NCBI GenBank assembly: GCA_017305925.1 | Contig: JAFKJW010000085.1 | Location: 1 to 42,868, forward strand | Source: Hyphomicrobiales bacterium | GTDB lineage: Bacteria > Pseudomonadota > Alphaproteobacteria > Rhizobiales > Rhizobiaceae | Direction of reading: 5' to 3' | DNA length: 42,868 nt | Part shown: positions 15,569 to 24,893 of the stretch, piece by piece | How the letters are laid out: each line of letters starts with the position of its first letter | Position numbering within the stretch: the stretch's first letter is position 1 | The notes under the pieces: generated by a model | Told to the model about the DNA's origin: nothing | What the model saw: only the letters and a program-made list of their open reading frames with translations | The model's database searches: none | Position numbers and translations under genes: made by a program

Positions 15569-15635
15569 CGGCGTTTCAAACGGCGGCGACTTCCGCCACT
15601 ATGACGGCTTCCGCGAACGACTGGTCCGTGATTCC

Positions 15636-16301
15636 ATGAGAGTGTTGGTTGTCGAGGACGACAAGGATCTGAACCGCCAGCTCGCCGAGGCCCTCGGCGA
15701 CGCCGGCTATGCGGTGGACCGCGCGTATGACGGAGAGGAAGGACACTTCCTCGGCGACACCGAACCCTACGACGCCGTCATACTCGACATCGGCCTGCCG
15801 CAGATGGACGGAATCAGCGTCGTTGAGAAGTGGCGGCGCGCCGGCCGCAAGATGCCCGTGCTGATGCTGACGGCGCGCGACCGCTGGAGCGACAAGGTGG
15901 CGGGCATCGACGCCGGCGCCGACGACTATGTCGCCAAGCCGTTCCATATCGAGGAAGTGCTGGCGCGGCTGCGCGCGCTGATCAGGCGGGCGGCGGGCCA
16001 CGCATCCTCGGAGCTCACCTGCGGGCCGCTTCGGCTCGACGCCAAGGCCTCGAAGGCCGACATCAACGGCATGACGCTGAAGCTCACCTCGCACGAGTTC
16101 CGCCTGCTTGCCTACCTGATGCACCACATGGGCGAGGTGGTCTCGCGCACGGAGCTGGTCGAGCATCTCTACGACCAGGACTTCGACAGGGACTCCAACA
16201 CGATCGAGGTCTTCGTCGGGCGTCTGCGCAAGAAGATGGGCATCGACATGATCGAGACCGTGCGCGGCATGGGCTACCGCATCCGCGAGCCCGACGCGTG
16301 A
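15636..16301 (+). CDS. feuP: OmpR/PhoB-family response regulator FeuP
   Basis: A 221-residue regulator. The receiver domain (1-115) has acidic residues DD at 8-9, the phosphorylation site Asp51 in AVILDIGLPQMDG and Lys101 in DDYVAKPFH. The C-terminal winged helix (125-221) contains LTSHEFRLLAYLMHHMG and DSNTIEVFVGRLRKKMG. The receiver motif EEGHFLGDTEPYDAVILD is characteristic of rhizobial FeuP, which in Sinorhizobium controls cyclic glucan export and osmoadaptation with FeuQ. The ATG at 15636 opens directly on MRVLVVEDD, so the start is clear. Confidence 0.88.
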   Translation: MRVLVVEDDKDLNRQLAEALGDAGYAVDRAYDGEEGHFLGDTEPYDAVILDIGLPQMDGISVVEKWRRAGRKMPVLMLTARDRWSDKVAGIDAGADDYVAKPFHIEEVLARLRALIRRAAGHASSELTCGPLRLDAKASKADINGMTLKLTSHEFRLLAYLMHHMGEVVSRTELVEHLYDQDFDRDSNTIEVFVGRLRKKMGIDMIETVRGMGYRIREPDA

Positions 16302-16329
16302 GAGGAAGCGGCGGGGCTCCGGCGGGCCG

Positions 16330-17694
16330 ATGACGCTCGGCCTGCGCTCGCTGACGGTCCGCGTCGTCGCGTTCTCGACGGCCTGGGCGGTGCTCGCTCT
16401 CGTCGTCATCTCGACCGTCATCACGACGCTCTACCGCGAATCCAGCGAACGCGGCTTCGAAAGCGTCCTGTCGGCGCATCTCTTCAACCTGATCAGCTCG
16501 GTCGGCGTCTCCGAGCAGGGATACCTGACCGGAAACCCTGATCTCGGCGACCTGCGCTTCTCCGAACCCGGATCGGGGTGGTACTGGTCCGTCGATCCGA
16601 TCTCGCCGTCGCTGAAGGGATCGCTGCGCTCCGCCTCCATGACGCGGCCCATTCCCTCGCCGAGCCCGGAGAAGGTGCCGTTCAACGCCAGTTTCCAGCG
16701 CAACTACGTGACCAAGGGCATCGGCGAAGAGCAATTGCAGGTGTTCGAGAGCGAGTTTGTGCTCGACAGCGCCAATCGCGTCGCCCGCTTCCGCGTGATG
16801 GGAAACCGAACGGAGCTGGAGACCGAGATCGACGGGTTCGAGCGGCGGCTGTTCTTCTACCTTGCGGTGTTCGGCCTCGGCATGGTGGCGATCAACGTGC
16901 TGGCGATCCTGTTCGGATTGCAGCCGCTGCGCCGGGTGAGCGCGGCGCTGGCGCAGGTGCGCGAGGGCACGGCGAGCCGGCTGACCGGCCGCTTTCCCGC
17001 CGAGATCGAGCCGCTCGCCAACGAGACGAATGCGCTGATCGACAACAACCGCCGCATCCTGGAGCGGTCGCGCACGCAGGTCGGCAATCTCGCTCATTCG
17101 CTGAAGACGCCGCTTGCCGTGCTGCTCAACGAATCGCGCGCCATCGGCGGCGACCGCGGCAGGCTGCTGGCCGAGCAGGCGGCCGCCATGCAGACGCAGG
17201 TCGAGCATTATCTGCAACGCGCCCGCGTGGCCGCACAGCGCGAGAGCGTGGTCTACCGCACGCCCGTCATCGAGGCGCTGACGCCGATGGTGCGCGTCGT
17301 CAGGAAGCTGAACCCCGGCGTGGAGCTGGATTTTTCGCCGTCGCGGCAGGAAATCCTGTTTGCCGGCGAGAAGGCGGATCTGGAGGAGATCGTCGGCAAT
17401 CTGCTCGAGAACGCGACGAAATGGGCAAAGGCGCGGGCGCGCCTGGCCGTGTCGGCCGACGGCGGGACACAGAGGTTCCGCATCGAGATCGAGGACGACG
17501 GCCCGGGCATTCCGGAGGAGAAGGCGAAGGAGGTTCTGCGTCGCGGCTCCCGGCTCGACGAGACCAAGCCCGGCACCGGCCTCGGCCTCGCCATCGTATC
17601 GGATCTGGTGAAGGAATATGGCGGTCACCTCGCGCTCGACGGCTCCGCCCTCGGCGGGCTGCGCGTGACGGTGGAACTCGGCACCGCGGTATGA
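16330..17694 (+). CDS. feuQ: Sensor histidine kinase FeuQ
   Basis: A 454-residue inner-membrane kinase. Transmembrane helices lie at about 10-33 and 174-196, flanking a periplasmic sensor domain (about 35-173) with SVGVSEQGYLTGNPDLGDL. The phosphoacceptor His256 is in NLAHSLKTPLAVL, followed by the N box NLLENATKWAK and G boxes DDGPGIPEE and GTGLGLAIV. It lies 28 bp after feuP and is its evident partner. By analogy with Sinorhizobium, the periplasmic domain would be the target of the FeuN-like protein encoded upstream. Confidence 0.88.
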   Translation: MTLGLRSLTVRVVAFSTAWAVLALVVISTVITTLYRESSERGFESVLSAHLFNLISSVGVSEQGYLTGNPDLGDLRFSEPGSGWYWSVDPISPSLKGSLRSASMTRPIPSPSPEKVPFNASFQRNYVTKGIGEEQLQVFESEFVLDSANRVARFRVMGNRTELETEIDGFERRLFFYLAVFGLGMVAINVLAILFGLQPLRRVSAALAQVREGTASRLTGRFPAEIEPLANETNALIDNNRRILERSRTQVGNLAHSLKTPLAVLLNESRAIGGDRGRLLAEQAAAMQTQVEHYLQRARVAAQRESVVYRTPVIEALTPMVRVVRKLNPGVELDFSPSRQEILFAGEKADLEEIVGNLLENATKWAKARARLAVSADGGTQRFRIEIEDDGPGIPEEKAKEVLRRGSRLDETKPGTGLGLAIVSDLVKEYGGHLALDGSALGGLRVTVELGTAV

Positions 17695-17763
17695 GGAACG
17701 TTGTAGCTTTCCACCGCAATCCGATCTAGATAGCTCCCGCGGTGCGGGTTGCCGGTGAAGACG

Positions 17764-18195
17764 ATGAAATTGAAAGTTTTTCTTTCGATCGCGAGCGGCC
17801 TTGCGCTGTCGGCCTGCGCGACCGCCGGCATCAAGGCGCCGGGACTGCCGGCGATCGGCGGCGACAGCAGCAGCAAGACGGCGACGGCCATCATCGCGGC
17901 GATGAATGGCGGGCTGGTCGGCGGCAGGATCGGCGCGGGCTTGAGCGAGCGCGACCGCGCCGCTGCGCTGGAGGCCGAGTATCGTGCGCTGGAATACACG
18001 CAGAGCGGCCGTCCGGTGACGTGGAAGGGCTCCCAGGCCGGCGTCTATGGCGAGGTCACGGCCGCGCAGCCCTACCGGGTCGGCTCGCAGGACTGCCGGC
18101 AATATACCCATACGGTCTATGTGAGCAGCCAGCCGCGCAACGCCCGCGGCACCGCCTGCCGCAATTCGGACGGGAGCTGGACGCCGCTCACCTGA
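17764..18195 (+). CDS. Lipoprotein of the 17-kDa antigen / glycine-zipper type
   Basis: A 143-residue protein using ATG 17764 (MKLKVFLSIASGLALSAC). The lipobox LSAC puts the acylated Cys at residue 18, so it is a lipoprotein, probably in the outer membrane. A glycine-rich stretch (IIAAMNGGLVGGRIGAGL) resembles the glycine zipper of 17-kDa surface antigen proteins. The mature C-terminus has two cysteines (SQDCRQYTHTVYV, GTACRNSDGSW), typical of the surface-antigen-like family in alphaproteobacteria. Function is unknown beyond envelope localisation. It sits alone between feuQ and the ccm genes. Confidence 0.75.
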   Translation: MKLKVFLSIASGLALSACATAGIKAPGLPAIGGDSSSKTATAIIAAMNGGLVGGRIGAGLSERDRAAALEAEYRALEYTQSGRPVTWKGSQAGVYGEVTAAQPYRVGSQDCRQYTHTVYVSSQPRNARGTACRNSDGSWTPLT

Positions 18196-18288
18196 GCGCC
18201 GGCCCGAGGGCAGCGCGACGCGATCGGCCGTCAAATCGCCGCAGTCCTCGCCGATTGGCACCGGAACCTTCGGCGGATATGGAACGCC

Positions 18289-19419
18289 ATGTTTTTCTGG
18301 ACAGTCGCCGCCCTGCTGACGCTGGCCGCGAGCCTTGCCGTGCTCGCGCCGCTGGCGCGCCGTGCGCCGGCCGTGGCGGCGGCCTCCGACCGCGATCTCG
18401 ACGTCTACCGTGACCAGCTCGCCGAGGTCGACCGCGACGTGTCGCGCGCCCTGATCGGCATGGACGAAGCCGAGCAGGCGAGAGCGGAGATCGGCCGTCG
18501 CATCCTCAAGCTGAATGCCTCCCGCCGTTCGACGGCGGGCGCGGCCGGATGGGCGAGGGCGGTCGGCGCGGCCGCCGTGCTCGCCATACCTGTGCTGAGC
18601 TGGGGGCTCTACGGCGTGCTGGGATCGCCGGACCTGCCGTCGCAGCCGCTCGAGGCGCGCCTGTCGAAGCAGCCTGCGGAAAGTTCTCCCGACGAGCTCA
18701 TCGCGCGGGCCGAGCGCGCGCTGCGCGCCAATCCCGGGGACGGGCGCGGCTGGGACGTGCTCGCTCCGGTCTATCGGCGCGTCGGTCGTGCCAACGAGGC
18801 CGTCTTCGCCTACCGCAACGCGATCAGGCTGCTGGGCGACAGCGCGCCGCGCTGGGCCGGCCTCGGCGAGGCGCTGGCCGAGCAGTCCGGCGGCACGGTT
18901 TCGGCGGATGCGCGCGCCGCCTTCGAAAAGGCGCTTTCGCTCGATCCGCAGGATGCGCAGGCGCGCTTCTTCATGAATGTCGCGGCCGCGCAGGAAAAGC
19001 GCTACGACGACGCGATCGCCGGGTGGAACGGGCTTGCGGCGACTTTGCCGGCAGGGTCGGAATGGCAGCAGGCGTCGCAGCGCGCCATGGCGCTGGCGAT
19101 GCAGCGAAAGGCTGCGGAAGAAGGCGGCGGTCCCGCCACTGGTCCGACGACCGAGGACGTGGCCGCCGCCGACCAGATGACAGACGGCGAGCGCGGCGAG
19201 ATGATCGAGGCGATGGTCGCCGCGCTGGATGAAAGGCTGAGGACGCAGCCGGACGATCCGGAGGGGTGGAAGCGGCTGGTGCGTTCCTACATCGTCCTCG
19301 GCAAGACCGATGCGGCGAGGGACGCGCTGGCGCGAGGGAGCAAGGCTCTCGGCGATCCGGCGAAGGCCGACGAGCTTGTCCGCTTCGCCCGATCGTTTGG
19401 ACTGGACGCCACGGAGTGA
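18289..19419 (+). CDS. ccmI: Cytochrome c biogenesis protein CcmI (CycH)
   Basis: A 376-residue apocytochrome c chaperone. Membrane helix 1 at 2-24 ([20 protein letters not shown]) is followed by the CcmI signature [16 protein letters not shown] and a cytoplasmic leucine-rich loop; helix 2 is at about 85-108 ([21 protein letters not shown]). A periplasmic TPR domain follows ([25 protein letters not shown] and later repeats, each quoted here only in part). It hands apocytochromes to the heme ligation complex formed by CcmF and CcmH. It is the first of four ccm genes, with only 2 bp before ccmE. Confidence 0.93.
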   Translation: MFFWTVAALLTLAASLAVLAPLARRAPAVAAASDRDLDVYRDQLAEVDRDVSRALIGMDEAEQARAEIGRRILKLNASRRSTAGAAGWARAVGAAAVLAIPVLSWGLYGVLGSPDLPSQPLEARLSKQPAESSPDELIARAERALRANPGDGRGWDVLAPVYRRVGRANEAVFAYRNAIRLLGDSAPRWAGLGEALAEQSGGTVSADARAAFEKALSLDPQDAQARFFMNVAAAQEKRYDDAIAGWNGLAATLPAGSEWQQASQRAMALAMQRKAAEEGGGPATGPTTEDVAAADQMTDGERGEMIEAMVAALDERLRTQPDDPEGWKRLVRSYIVLGKTDAARDALARGSKALGDPAKADELVRFARSFGLDATE

Positions 19420-19421
19420 CC

Positions 19422-19877
19422 ATGACGCGCAAGCAGAAGCGCCTTTCCGTCATCACCGCCGCGGCCGTGTTCCTGGCCGCGGCGGCCGGGCTGACGCTCT
19501 ATGCGCTGGGCCAGAAGGCGTCTTATTTCTACATGCCGGCCGATTTGCAGGCGGCCTCGCTGGCGCCCGGCCAGCGCATTCGGCTGGGCGGCCTTGTCGA
19601 GGAAGGCAGCATCGTGCGCGGGCAGGGGGCCACGGTGGGCTTCGCCGTGACGGATCACCAGAATTCGGTGAAGGTGACCTATACGGGGATCCTGCCCGAC
19701 CTCTTCCGCGAGGACCAGGGCGTCATCACCGAGGGCGCCTTCGGCCCGGACGGCGTCTTCGTCGCCGACAGCGTGCTGGCCAAGCACGACGAGAACTACA
19801 TGCCCAAGGAGGTCGCGGAAGGCCTGAAGGAGAAGGGCGTGTGGCAACCCGACGAGGGGGCCGCGAAGACCCAATGA
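19422..19877 (+). CDS. ccmE: Heme chaperone CcmE (CycJ)
   Basis: A 151-residue periplasmic heme chaperone anchored by an N-terminal helix (about 10-29). The OB-fold includes [14 protein letters not shown] and [18 protein letters not shown]. The covalent heme ligand His122 is in [10 protein letters not shown], with Tyr126 nearby as the expected axial ligand. It passes heme from the CcmABCD complex to CcmF. It follows ccmI by 2 bp and precedes ccmF by 18 bp, the standard alphaproteobacterial order. Confidence 0.95.
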   Translation: MTRKQKRLSVITAAAVFLAAAAGLTLYALGQKASYFYMPADLQAASLAPGQRIRLGGLVEEGSIVRGQGATVGFAVTDHQNSVKVTYTGILPDLFREDQGVITEGAFGPDGVFVADSVLAKHDENYMPKEVAEGLKEKGVWQPDEGAAKTQ

Positions 19878-19895
19878 CGGAAGGCGGGAACTGAC

Positions 19896-21887
19896 ATGGT
19901 CGAGATCGGGCAGTTTTCGCTGGTCCTTGCCTTCGCCCTGTCGCTGGTGCAGTCGGTGGCGCCGGCGCTCGGCGCGCGCCTCTCCGACGAGCGGCTGATG
20001 GCCGTCGGCCGGCCGGCGGCAATCGCCGGCTTCGCCTTCACCGCGCTCGCCTTCGCCATCCTGCTATGGGCGCATGTCGTCTCCGATTTCTCGGTCCTCA
20101 ATGTCTGGGAGAACTCCCATTCGCTGAAGCCGATGCTCTACAAGGTCACGGGCGCCTGGGGCAGCCACGAAGGCTCGATGCTGCTCTGGGTATTGATCCT
20201 GACCCTCTTCGGCATGATGGTGGCGCTGTTCGGCGCCAACCTGCCGGATACGCTGAAGGCCAACGTCATCGCCGTGCAGGGCTGGATCGGCGCCGCCTTC
20301 TTCCTGTTCATCCTGACGACGTCCAACCCCTTCACCCGACTCGATCCCGCGCCGATCGAGGGCCAGGATCTCAATCCGGTGCTCCAGGATGTCGGGCTCG
20401 CGGTGCACCCGCCGCTGCTCTATCTCGGCTATGTCGGCTTTTCGGTGTGCTTTTCCTTCGCCGTCGCCGCGCTGATCGACGGCCGCATCGACGCGGCATG
20501 GGCGCGCTGGGTTCGCCCCTGGACGCTCGCCGCCTGGCTCTTCCTGACCGGCGGCATCACCATGGGTTCCTACTGGGCCTATTACGAGCTGGGCTGGGGC
20601 GGCTTCTGGTTCTGGGATCCGGTCGAGAACGCCTCCTTCATGCCATGGCTGGCCGGGACGGCGCTGCTGCATTCCGCGCTGGTCATGGAAAAGCGTGCTG
20701 CGCTGAAGATTTGGACGGTGCTGCTCGCCATTCTGACCTTCTCGCTGTCGCTGCTCGGCACCTTCCTGGTGCGTTCCGGCGTGCTCACCTCGGTGCACGC
20801 CTTCGCCACGGACCCCGGCCGCGGCATCTTCATCCTGTGCATCCTGGCATTCTTCATCGGCGGCTCGCTTGCGCTGTTCGCCTGGCGGGCGGGCTCGCTC
20901 GCGCCGGGCGGGCTCTTCCAGCCGGTTTCGCGCGAGGGCGCGCTGGTGCTCAACAATCTCTTCCTGACCACGGCCGCGGCCACCGTGCTGGTCGGCACGC
21001 TCTACCCGCTGCTGGTGGAGGCGATCGGCGCCGACAAGATCTCGGTCGGCGCGCCATTCTTCAACCTTACCTTCGGGCCGGTGATCCTGCCGCTGATCTG
21101 CGTGGTGCCGTTCGGGCCGCTGCTCGCCTGGAAGCGCGGCGATCTGGCGGCGGTGGCGCAGCGCCTCGCCGCCGCCTTCGCGGCCGCGCTCGTCGTCGTC
21201 CTGTCGATCCTGCTTTTCGTCGACAAATCGGCCGTGTTCGCCGCCCTCGGCTGCGGCCTCGCCGTCTGGCTCGTCTTCGGCGCGCTGACCGATCTCTGGG
21301 TCAAGGCCGGCTTCGGCGCGCAGCCGGCCGCGATTGCGGCGCGACGGCTCGCCGGGCTGCCGATGTCGATGTTCGGCACGACCGCGGCGCATATGGGGCT
21401 CGGCCTCACGCTGCTCGGCATCGTCTCGACGGTCGCCTTCCAGCAGGAGCGGATCGTCACGTTGAAGCCGGGCGAGGCGACCGAGGTCGGCGGCTACACG
21501 CTCCGCTACGAGGGGCTGACGCCCGCCAAGGGCGCGAATTACGACGAGCAGCGCGGCACGTTCGCGATCCTGCGCGCCGACGGCAGGGCGGCCGGCAGCG
21601 TGATGTCGTCGAAGCGGCTCTACACCACCCGGCAGATGCCGACCACCGAGGCCGGCATCCGCACCATGGGTTTCAGCCAGCTCTATGTTTCGCTGGGCGA
21701 CGAGACCGACGACGGCGGCATCGTCGTGCGCGCCTGGTGGAAGCCGCTGGTGACGCTGATCTGGCTGGGCGGGCTGGTGATGATGGCCGGCGGTGTCCTG
21801 TCCCTCTGCGACCGGCGGCTGCGGGTCGGCGCCCCCGCACGGCGCCGCGTTCGCGCGGCGCAGGCCGCCGGCGAGGCGGCTGGGTGA
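19896..21887 (+). CDS. ccmF: Heme lyase subunit CcmF (CycK)
   Basis: A 663-residue polytopic membrane protein of the cytochrome c heme ligation complex. The heme-handling WWD-type motif is at [18 protein letters not shown]. Other family blocks are [35 protein letters not shown], and [20 protein letters not shown], which together hold the conserved heme-ligating histidines. A large periplasmic loop near the C-terminus begins at about residue 515 ([20 protein letters not shown]). The length is as expected. Its stop overlaps the start of ccmH by 4 bp. Confidence 0.95.
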   Translation: MVEIGQFSLVLAFALSLVQSVAPALGARLSDERLMAVGRPAAIAGFAFTALAFAILLWAHVVSDFSVLNVWENSHSLKPMLYKVTGAWGSHEGSMLLWVLILTLFGMMVALFGANLPDTLKANVIAVQGWIGAAFFLFILTTSNPFTRLDPAPIEGQDLNPVLQDVGLAVHPPLLYLGYVGFSVCFSFAVAALIDGRIDAAWARWVRPWTLAAWLFLTGGITMGSYWAYYELGWGGFWFWDPVENASFMPWLAGTALLHSALVMEKRAALKIWTVLLAILTFSLSLLGTFLVRSGVLTSVHAFATDPGRGIFILCILAFFIGGSLALFAWRAGSLAPGGLFQPVSREGALVLNNLFLTTAAATVLVGTLYPLLVEAIGADKISVGAPFFNLTFGPVILPLICVVPFGPLLAWKRGDLAAVAQRLAAAFAAALVVVLSILLFVDKSAVFAALGCGLAVWLVFGALTDLWVKAGFGAQPAAIAARRLAGLPMSMFGTTAAHMGLGLTLLGIVSTVAFQQERIVTLKPGEATEVGGYTLRYEGLTPAKGANYDEQRGTFAILRADGRAAGSVMSSKRLYTTRQMPTTEAGIRTMGFSQLYVSLGDETDDGGIVVRAWWKPLVTLIWLGGLVMMAGGVLSLCDRRLRVGAPARRRVRAAQAAGEAAG

Positions 21888-22198
21888 TGCGGTGGGTCTT
21901 TTGGGGCGCGCTCGCCATCTGGCTGCTGACGGTGGCGCCTGCGCTGGCCGTCCTGCCCGACGAGGTGCTGCCGGACCCGGCGATGGAGGCGCGGGCGCGC
22001 GCCATCTCGCACGAACTGCGCTGCATGGTGTGCCAGAACCAGTCGATCGACGATTCGAGCGCCGATCTTGCGCGCGACCTGCGCGTTCTGGTGCGCGACC
22101 GCCTGAAGGCGGGCGACAGCGACGAGCAGGTGATCGACTACGTGGTCTCCCGCTATGGCGAGCTCGTGCTGCTGAAGCCGCGGCGCCGGCTGTCGTGA
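21884..22198 (+). CDS. ccmH: CcmH (CycL), thioredox domain intact, C-terminal anchor lost by frameshift
   Basis: CcmH reduces apocytochrome c cysteines for heme attachment. This 104-residue frame has the signal/anchor helix ([20 protein letters not shown]) and the redox motif Cys46-Cys49 in [10 protein letters not shown], then [20 protein letters not shown]. Family members continue for about 40-50 more residues with a second membrane helix and a cytoplasmic tail. Here the frame turns into RRRLS and stops. The expected continuation ([22 protein letters not shown]) lies in the -1 frame from about 22180, and roughly ten residues of linker are missing. A small out-of-frame deletion or an assembly error is likely. 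Whether the truncated protein works without its anchor is unknown. Confidence 0.85.
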   Translation: MMRWVFWGALAIWLLTVAPALAVLPDEVLPDPAMEARARAISHELRCMVCQNQSIDDSSADLARDLRVLVRDRLKAGDSDEQVIDYVVSRYGELVLLKPRRRLS

Positions 22199-22314
22199 TC
22201 CTGGCCGGCGGCGCGTTCCTGCTGCTGGCGGCGCGCTCGAGGCGCCGCGCGGAGGCAAAGCTGTCTCCCGAAGAGAAGGCCGCCCTGGAGAAAATCCTGC
22301 GGACGGGCGGCTGA
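22180..22314 (+). pseudogene. Out-of-frame 3' remnant of ccmH
   Basis: In the frame -1 to ccmH, codons read [21 protein letters not shown] and KLSPEEKAALEKILRTGG, the expected C-terminal membrane helix and cytoplasmic end of CcmH. There is no start codon or ribosome binding site of its own. It is still well preserved, which points to a recent break or a sequencing error. Confidence 0.8.
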
Positions 22315-22320
22315 TTTCGA

Positions 22321-22362
22321 ACATTACGAAATTTTCATCTGCCGGAAATGCCGCCGTAATGT
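22321..22362 (+). promoter_or_regulatory. Inverted repeat upstream of degP, candidate regulator site
   Basis: ACATTACG (22321-22328) and CGTAATGT (22355-22362) are a perfect 8-bp inverted pair 26 bp apart, in an AT-richer stretch about 65-105 bp before the degP start. The adjacent downstream two-component pair makes an envelope-stress operator plausible. No clear -35/-10 pair was identified. Confidence 0.4.
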
Positions 22363-22386
22363 GACGTCTCCTATCTCTCGCCCATC

Positions 22387-22405
22387 GGATGCGCTTCACG
22401 CATCC
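22387..22405 (+). other. 5'-leader hairpin of degP
   Basis: A perfect 7-bp stem GGATGCG/CGCATCC with loop CTTCA lies 21 bp before the degP ATG and just upstream of its GAGGA ribosome binding site. It may affect mRNA stability or translation. Confidence 0.4.
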
Positions 22406-22426
22406 TTCCGACGAGGACCGAGAGAC

Positions 22427-23974
22427 ATGAACAACCAGCAGAAAACCTCCTTCCGCACGCGCAGCCGCCTGCTGGCTGCCGTCGCCTCGCTGGCGATCGC
22501 CGGCGCTGTCGGCTTCGGTGCAGCCGTTTCGGGCACGGCGCCCGTCCTTGCCGAGGCCGTCCGTGTCGACGCGCCCCAGACGCCGGGCTTTGCCGATGTC
22601 GTCGACAAGGTGTCGCCCGCCGTCGTCAGCGTGCGCGTCAAGGAAAAGATCGAGGCGGCGTCCGACGACGGTGCGCAGATGTTCGGCGACGAGGACGGCC
22701 GCGGCTTCAACAACCTGCCCAAGGACCATCCGCTCTACCGCTTCTTCAAGAATTTCGGCGGCGACGACCGCGGTCCCGGCAAGGGCAAGCGCTTCGGTCA
22801 CCGCGACCGCCGCGGCGACGGCCCGCGCGCCATGGCGCAGGGCTCCGGCTTCTTCATCTCCGAGGACGGCTATGTCGTCACGAACAACCATGTCGTGGAG
22901 GGCGGCCAGACTTTCACCGTCGTCACCAATGACGGCAAGGAGCTCGATGCCCGGCTGATCGGCACCGACCCGCGCACCGATCTGGCGGTGCTCAAGGTCG
23001 ATGGCGGTTCGCAGAAATTCACCTACGTGACCTTCGCGGACGATTCGAAGGTGCGCGTCGGCGACTGGGTGGTGGCCGTCGGCAATCCCTTCGGGCTTGG
23101 CGGCACGGTGACGGCCGGCATCGTCTCGGCGCGCGGCCGCGACATCGGCGCCGGCCCCTATGACGACTTCATCCAGATCGACGCGGCGGTGAACCGCGGC
23201 AATTCCGGCGGCCCCGCCTTCAACCTGAACGGCGAAGTCGTGGGCATCAACACCGCGATCTTCTCGCCCTCCGGCGGCAATGTCGGCATCGCATTCGCCA
23301 TACCCGCCTCGACGGCCAAGGCCGTGACGCAGACGCTGATGGCTGGCAAGACGGTCGAGCGCGGCTGGCTGGGCATCCAGATCCAGCCCGTCACGCAGGA
23401 CATCGCCGATTCGCTCGGCCTGACCGGCACGAAGGGCGCGCTGGTTTCCGATGCGCAGGACGACGGGCCCAGCAGGAAGGCCGGCGTCAAGGCCGGCGAC
23501 GTCATCCTGACGGTCGACGGCCAGGAAGTCACTTCGCCGAAGGAACTCGCCCGACTCATCGGCTCGATGCAGCCCGGCAAGTCCGTCAATGTCGGCCTCT
23601 GGCGCGGCGGCAAGAACGAGACGGTGACGATCGTGCTGGGCGAACTGCCCAACAGCGACAAGCAGGCGTCGGCCGTCACGCAGGACAGCCCCGTGGAGCC
23701 CGGAACGCTGGACGACATGGGCCTGACCGTGACGCGTGCCGATGACGGCAAGGGGCTCGTGGTGACGGATGTCGATCCGGGCAGCGATGCGGCCGATCGC
23801 GGCATCCAGGCCGGCGACGTCATCACCTCCATAAACTCGGTGGAGGTGAACGGGACCGCCGACGTCCAGAAGGCGCTTGCCGACGCGACCAAGGCGGGCC
23901 GCAAGGCCGTGCTCCTTCAGATCAGCCGCGACAACGACAGCCGCTTCGTGGCCTTGCCGCTGGGCAAGGGTTGA
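22427..23974 (+). CDS. degP: Periplasmic serine protease/chaperone DegP (HtrA)
   Basis: A 515-residue secreted protease. The signal peptide spans about 1-42 (SRLLAAVASLAIAGAVGFGA). The trypsin-like domain has the complete triad His155 (TNNHVVEGG), Asp185 (DPRTDLAVLK) and Ser260 (NRGNSGGPAF). Two PDZ domains follow (about 290-385: ERGWLGIQIQPVTQDIADSL; about 415-505: GLVVTDVDPGSDAADRGIQ). It degrades or refolds damaged envelope proteins. The ATG at 22427 is preferred because GAGGA and a proper signal sequence follow from it. A two-component system lies directly downstream, as in related rhizobia. Confidence 0.95.
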   Translation: MNNQQKTSFRTRSRLLAAVASLAIAGAVGFGAAVSGTAPVLAEAVRVDAPQTPGFADVVDKVSPAVVSVRVKEKIEAASDDGAQMFGDEDGRGFNNLPKDHPLYRFFKNFGGDDRGPGKGKRFGHRDRRGDGPRAMAQGSGFFISEDGYVVTNNHVVEGGQTFTVVTNDGKELDARLIGTDPRTDLAVLKVDGGSQKFTYVTFADDSKVRVGDWVVAVGNPFGLGGTVTAGIVSARGRDIGAGPYDDFIQIDAAVNRGNSGGPAFNLNGEVVGINTAIFSPSGGNVGIAFAIPASTAKAVTQTLMAGKTVERGWLGIQIQPVTQDIADSLGLTGTKGALVSDAQDDGPSRKAGVKAGDVILTVDGQEVTSPKELARLIGSMQPGKSVNVGLWRGGKNETVTIVLGELPNSDKQASAVTQDSPVEPGTLDDMGLTVTRADDGKGLVVTDVDPGSDAADRGIQAGDVITSINSVEVNGTADVQKALADATKAGRKAVLLQISRDNDSRFVALPLGKG

Positions 23975-23988
23975 AGTCCGGCCTCTCT

Positions 23989-24012
23989 GCCGCCGCGCTC
24001 TCCCGCGGCGGC
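23989..24012 (+). terminator. Hairpin after degP
   Basis: A perfect 9-bp stem GCCGCCGCG/CGCGGCGGC with a 6-base loop starts 14 bp after the degP stop. No U-run follows, so it may protect the degP mRNA 3' end rather than terminate efficiently. The rest of the 166-bp gap holds nothing clear. Confidence 0.45.
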
Positions 24013-24140
24013 GGACCTGACGGGCGGGGTTCGGCTTGCCGGCGATTGTCAGTTCCGCCGGCGGCCGAGCGGCAGCGGCTTGCCGAGGCGGCCGCTGCCG
24101 CACACCATTTGCCGCATTCCCGTTTGAAGGAGCGCTTTCG

Positions 24141-24860
24141 ATGGATATGCTTGCTGCCGCAACGGATCGTGCCGATATCGACGCCATGAAGGTTCTCATC
24201 ATCGAGGATGACCGCGAGGCCGCGGACTATCTGCGCAAGGCGCTCGGCGAATCCGGTCATACGGCGCATGTCGCCGCGGACGGCGACACCGGCTTTTCCA
24301 TGGCCGACGGCGGCGACTACGACGTGCTGATCGTCGACCGCATGCTGCCGCGGCGCGACGGCCTCTCCGTCATCTCGGAACTGCGCGCGCGCGGCAACGC
24401 CACGCCCGCGCTCATCCTGTCGGCGCTCGGCGAGGTGGACGACCGCGTCACCGGCCTGCGCGCCGGCGGCGACGACTACCTGACCAAGCCCTATGCCTTC
24501 TCGGAGCTTCTGGCCCGCATCGAGGTGCTGAACCGGCGCGGCGGCGGGCGCGACGCCGAGACCTTCTACCGCATGGGCGATCTCGAGCTCGACCGCCTTT
24601 CCCACACCGTCAAGCGCGCGGGCAAGGAGATCGTGCTCCAGCCGCGCGAGTTCCGCCTGCTGGAATACCTGATGCGGCATGCCGGGCAGGTCGTGACCCG
24701 CACCATGCTGCTGGAGAATGTCTGGGATTATCATTTCGATCCGCAGACGAACGTCATCGACGTCCACGTGTCGCGGCTGCGCGGCAAGATCGAGAAGGGT
24801 TTCGACGGCCCGGTGCTGCACACTGTCCGCGGCGCGGGCTACATGCTGAAGGCGGGCTGA
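24141..24860 (+). CDS. OmpR-family response regulator downstream of degP
   Basis: A 239-residue regulator. The ATG at 24141 has GAAGGAG at ideal spacing; a second ATG at 24186 would start exactly at the receiver domain (MKVLIIEDD) and is an alternative. Receiver marks are IEDD, the phosphorylation site Asp66 in VLIVDRMLPRRDG and the Lys in DDYLTKPYAF. The winged helix has LQPREFRLLEYLMRHAG and VIDVHVSRLRGKIEKG. It is paired with the kinase 33 bp downstream. Location after degP suggests envelope-stress control, but the inducing signal is unknown. Confidence 0.9.
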   Translation: MDMLAAATDRADIDAMKVLIIEDDREAADYLRKALGESGHTAHVAADGDTGFSMADGGDYDVLIVDRMLPRRDGLSVISELRARGNATPALILSALGEVDDRVTGLRAGGDDYLTKPYAFSELLARIEVLNRRGGGRDAETFYRMGDLELDRLSHTVKRAGKEIVLQPREFRLLEYLMRHAGQVVTRTMLLENVWDYHFDPQTNVIDVHVSRLRGKIEKGFDGPVLHTVRGAGYMLKAG

Positions 24861-24893
24861 CCGGATGCCGGCCGCCGCAATCGCGACCGGGCG

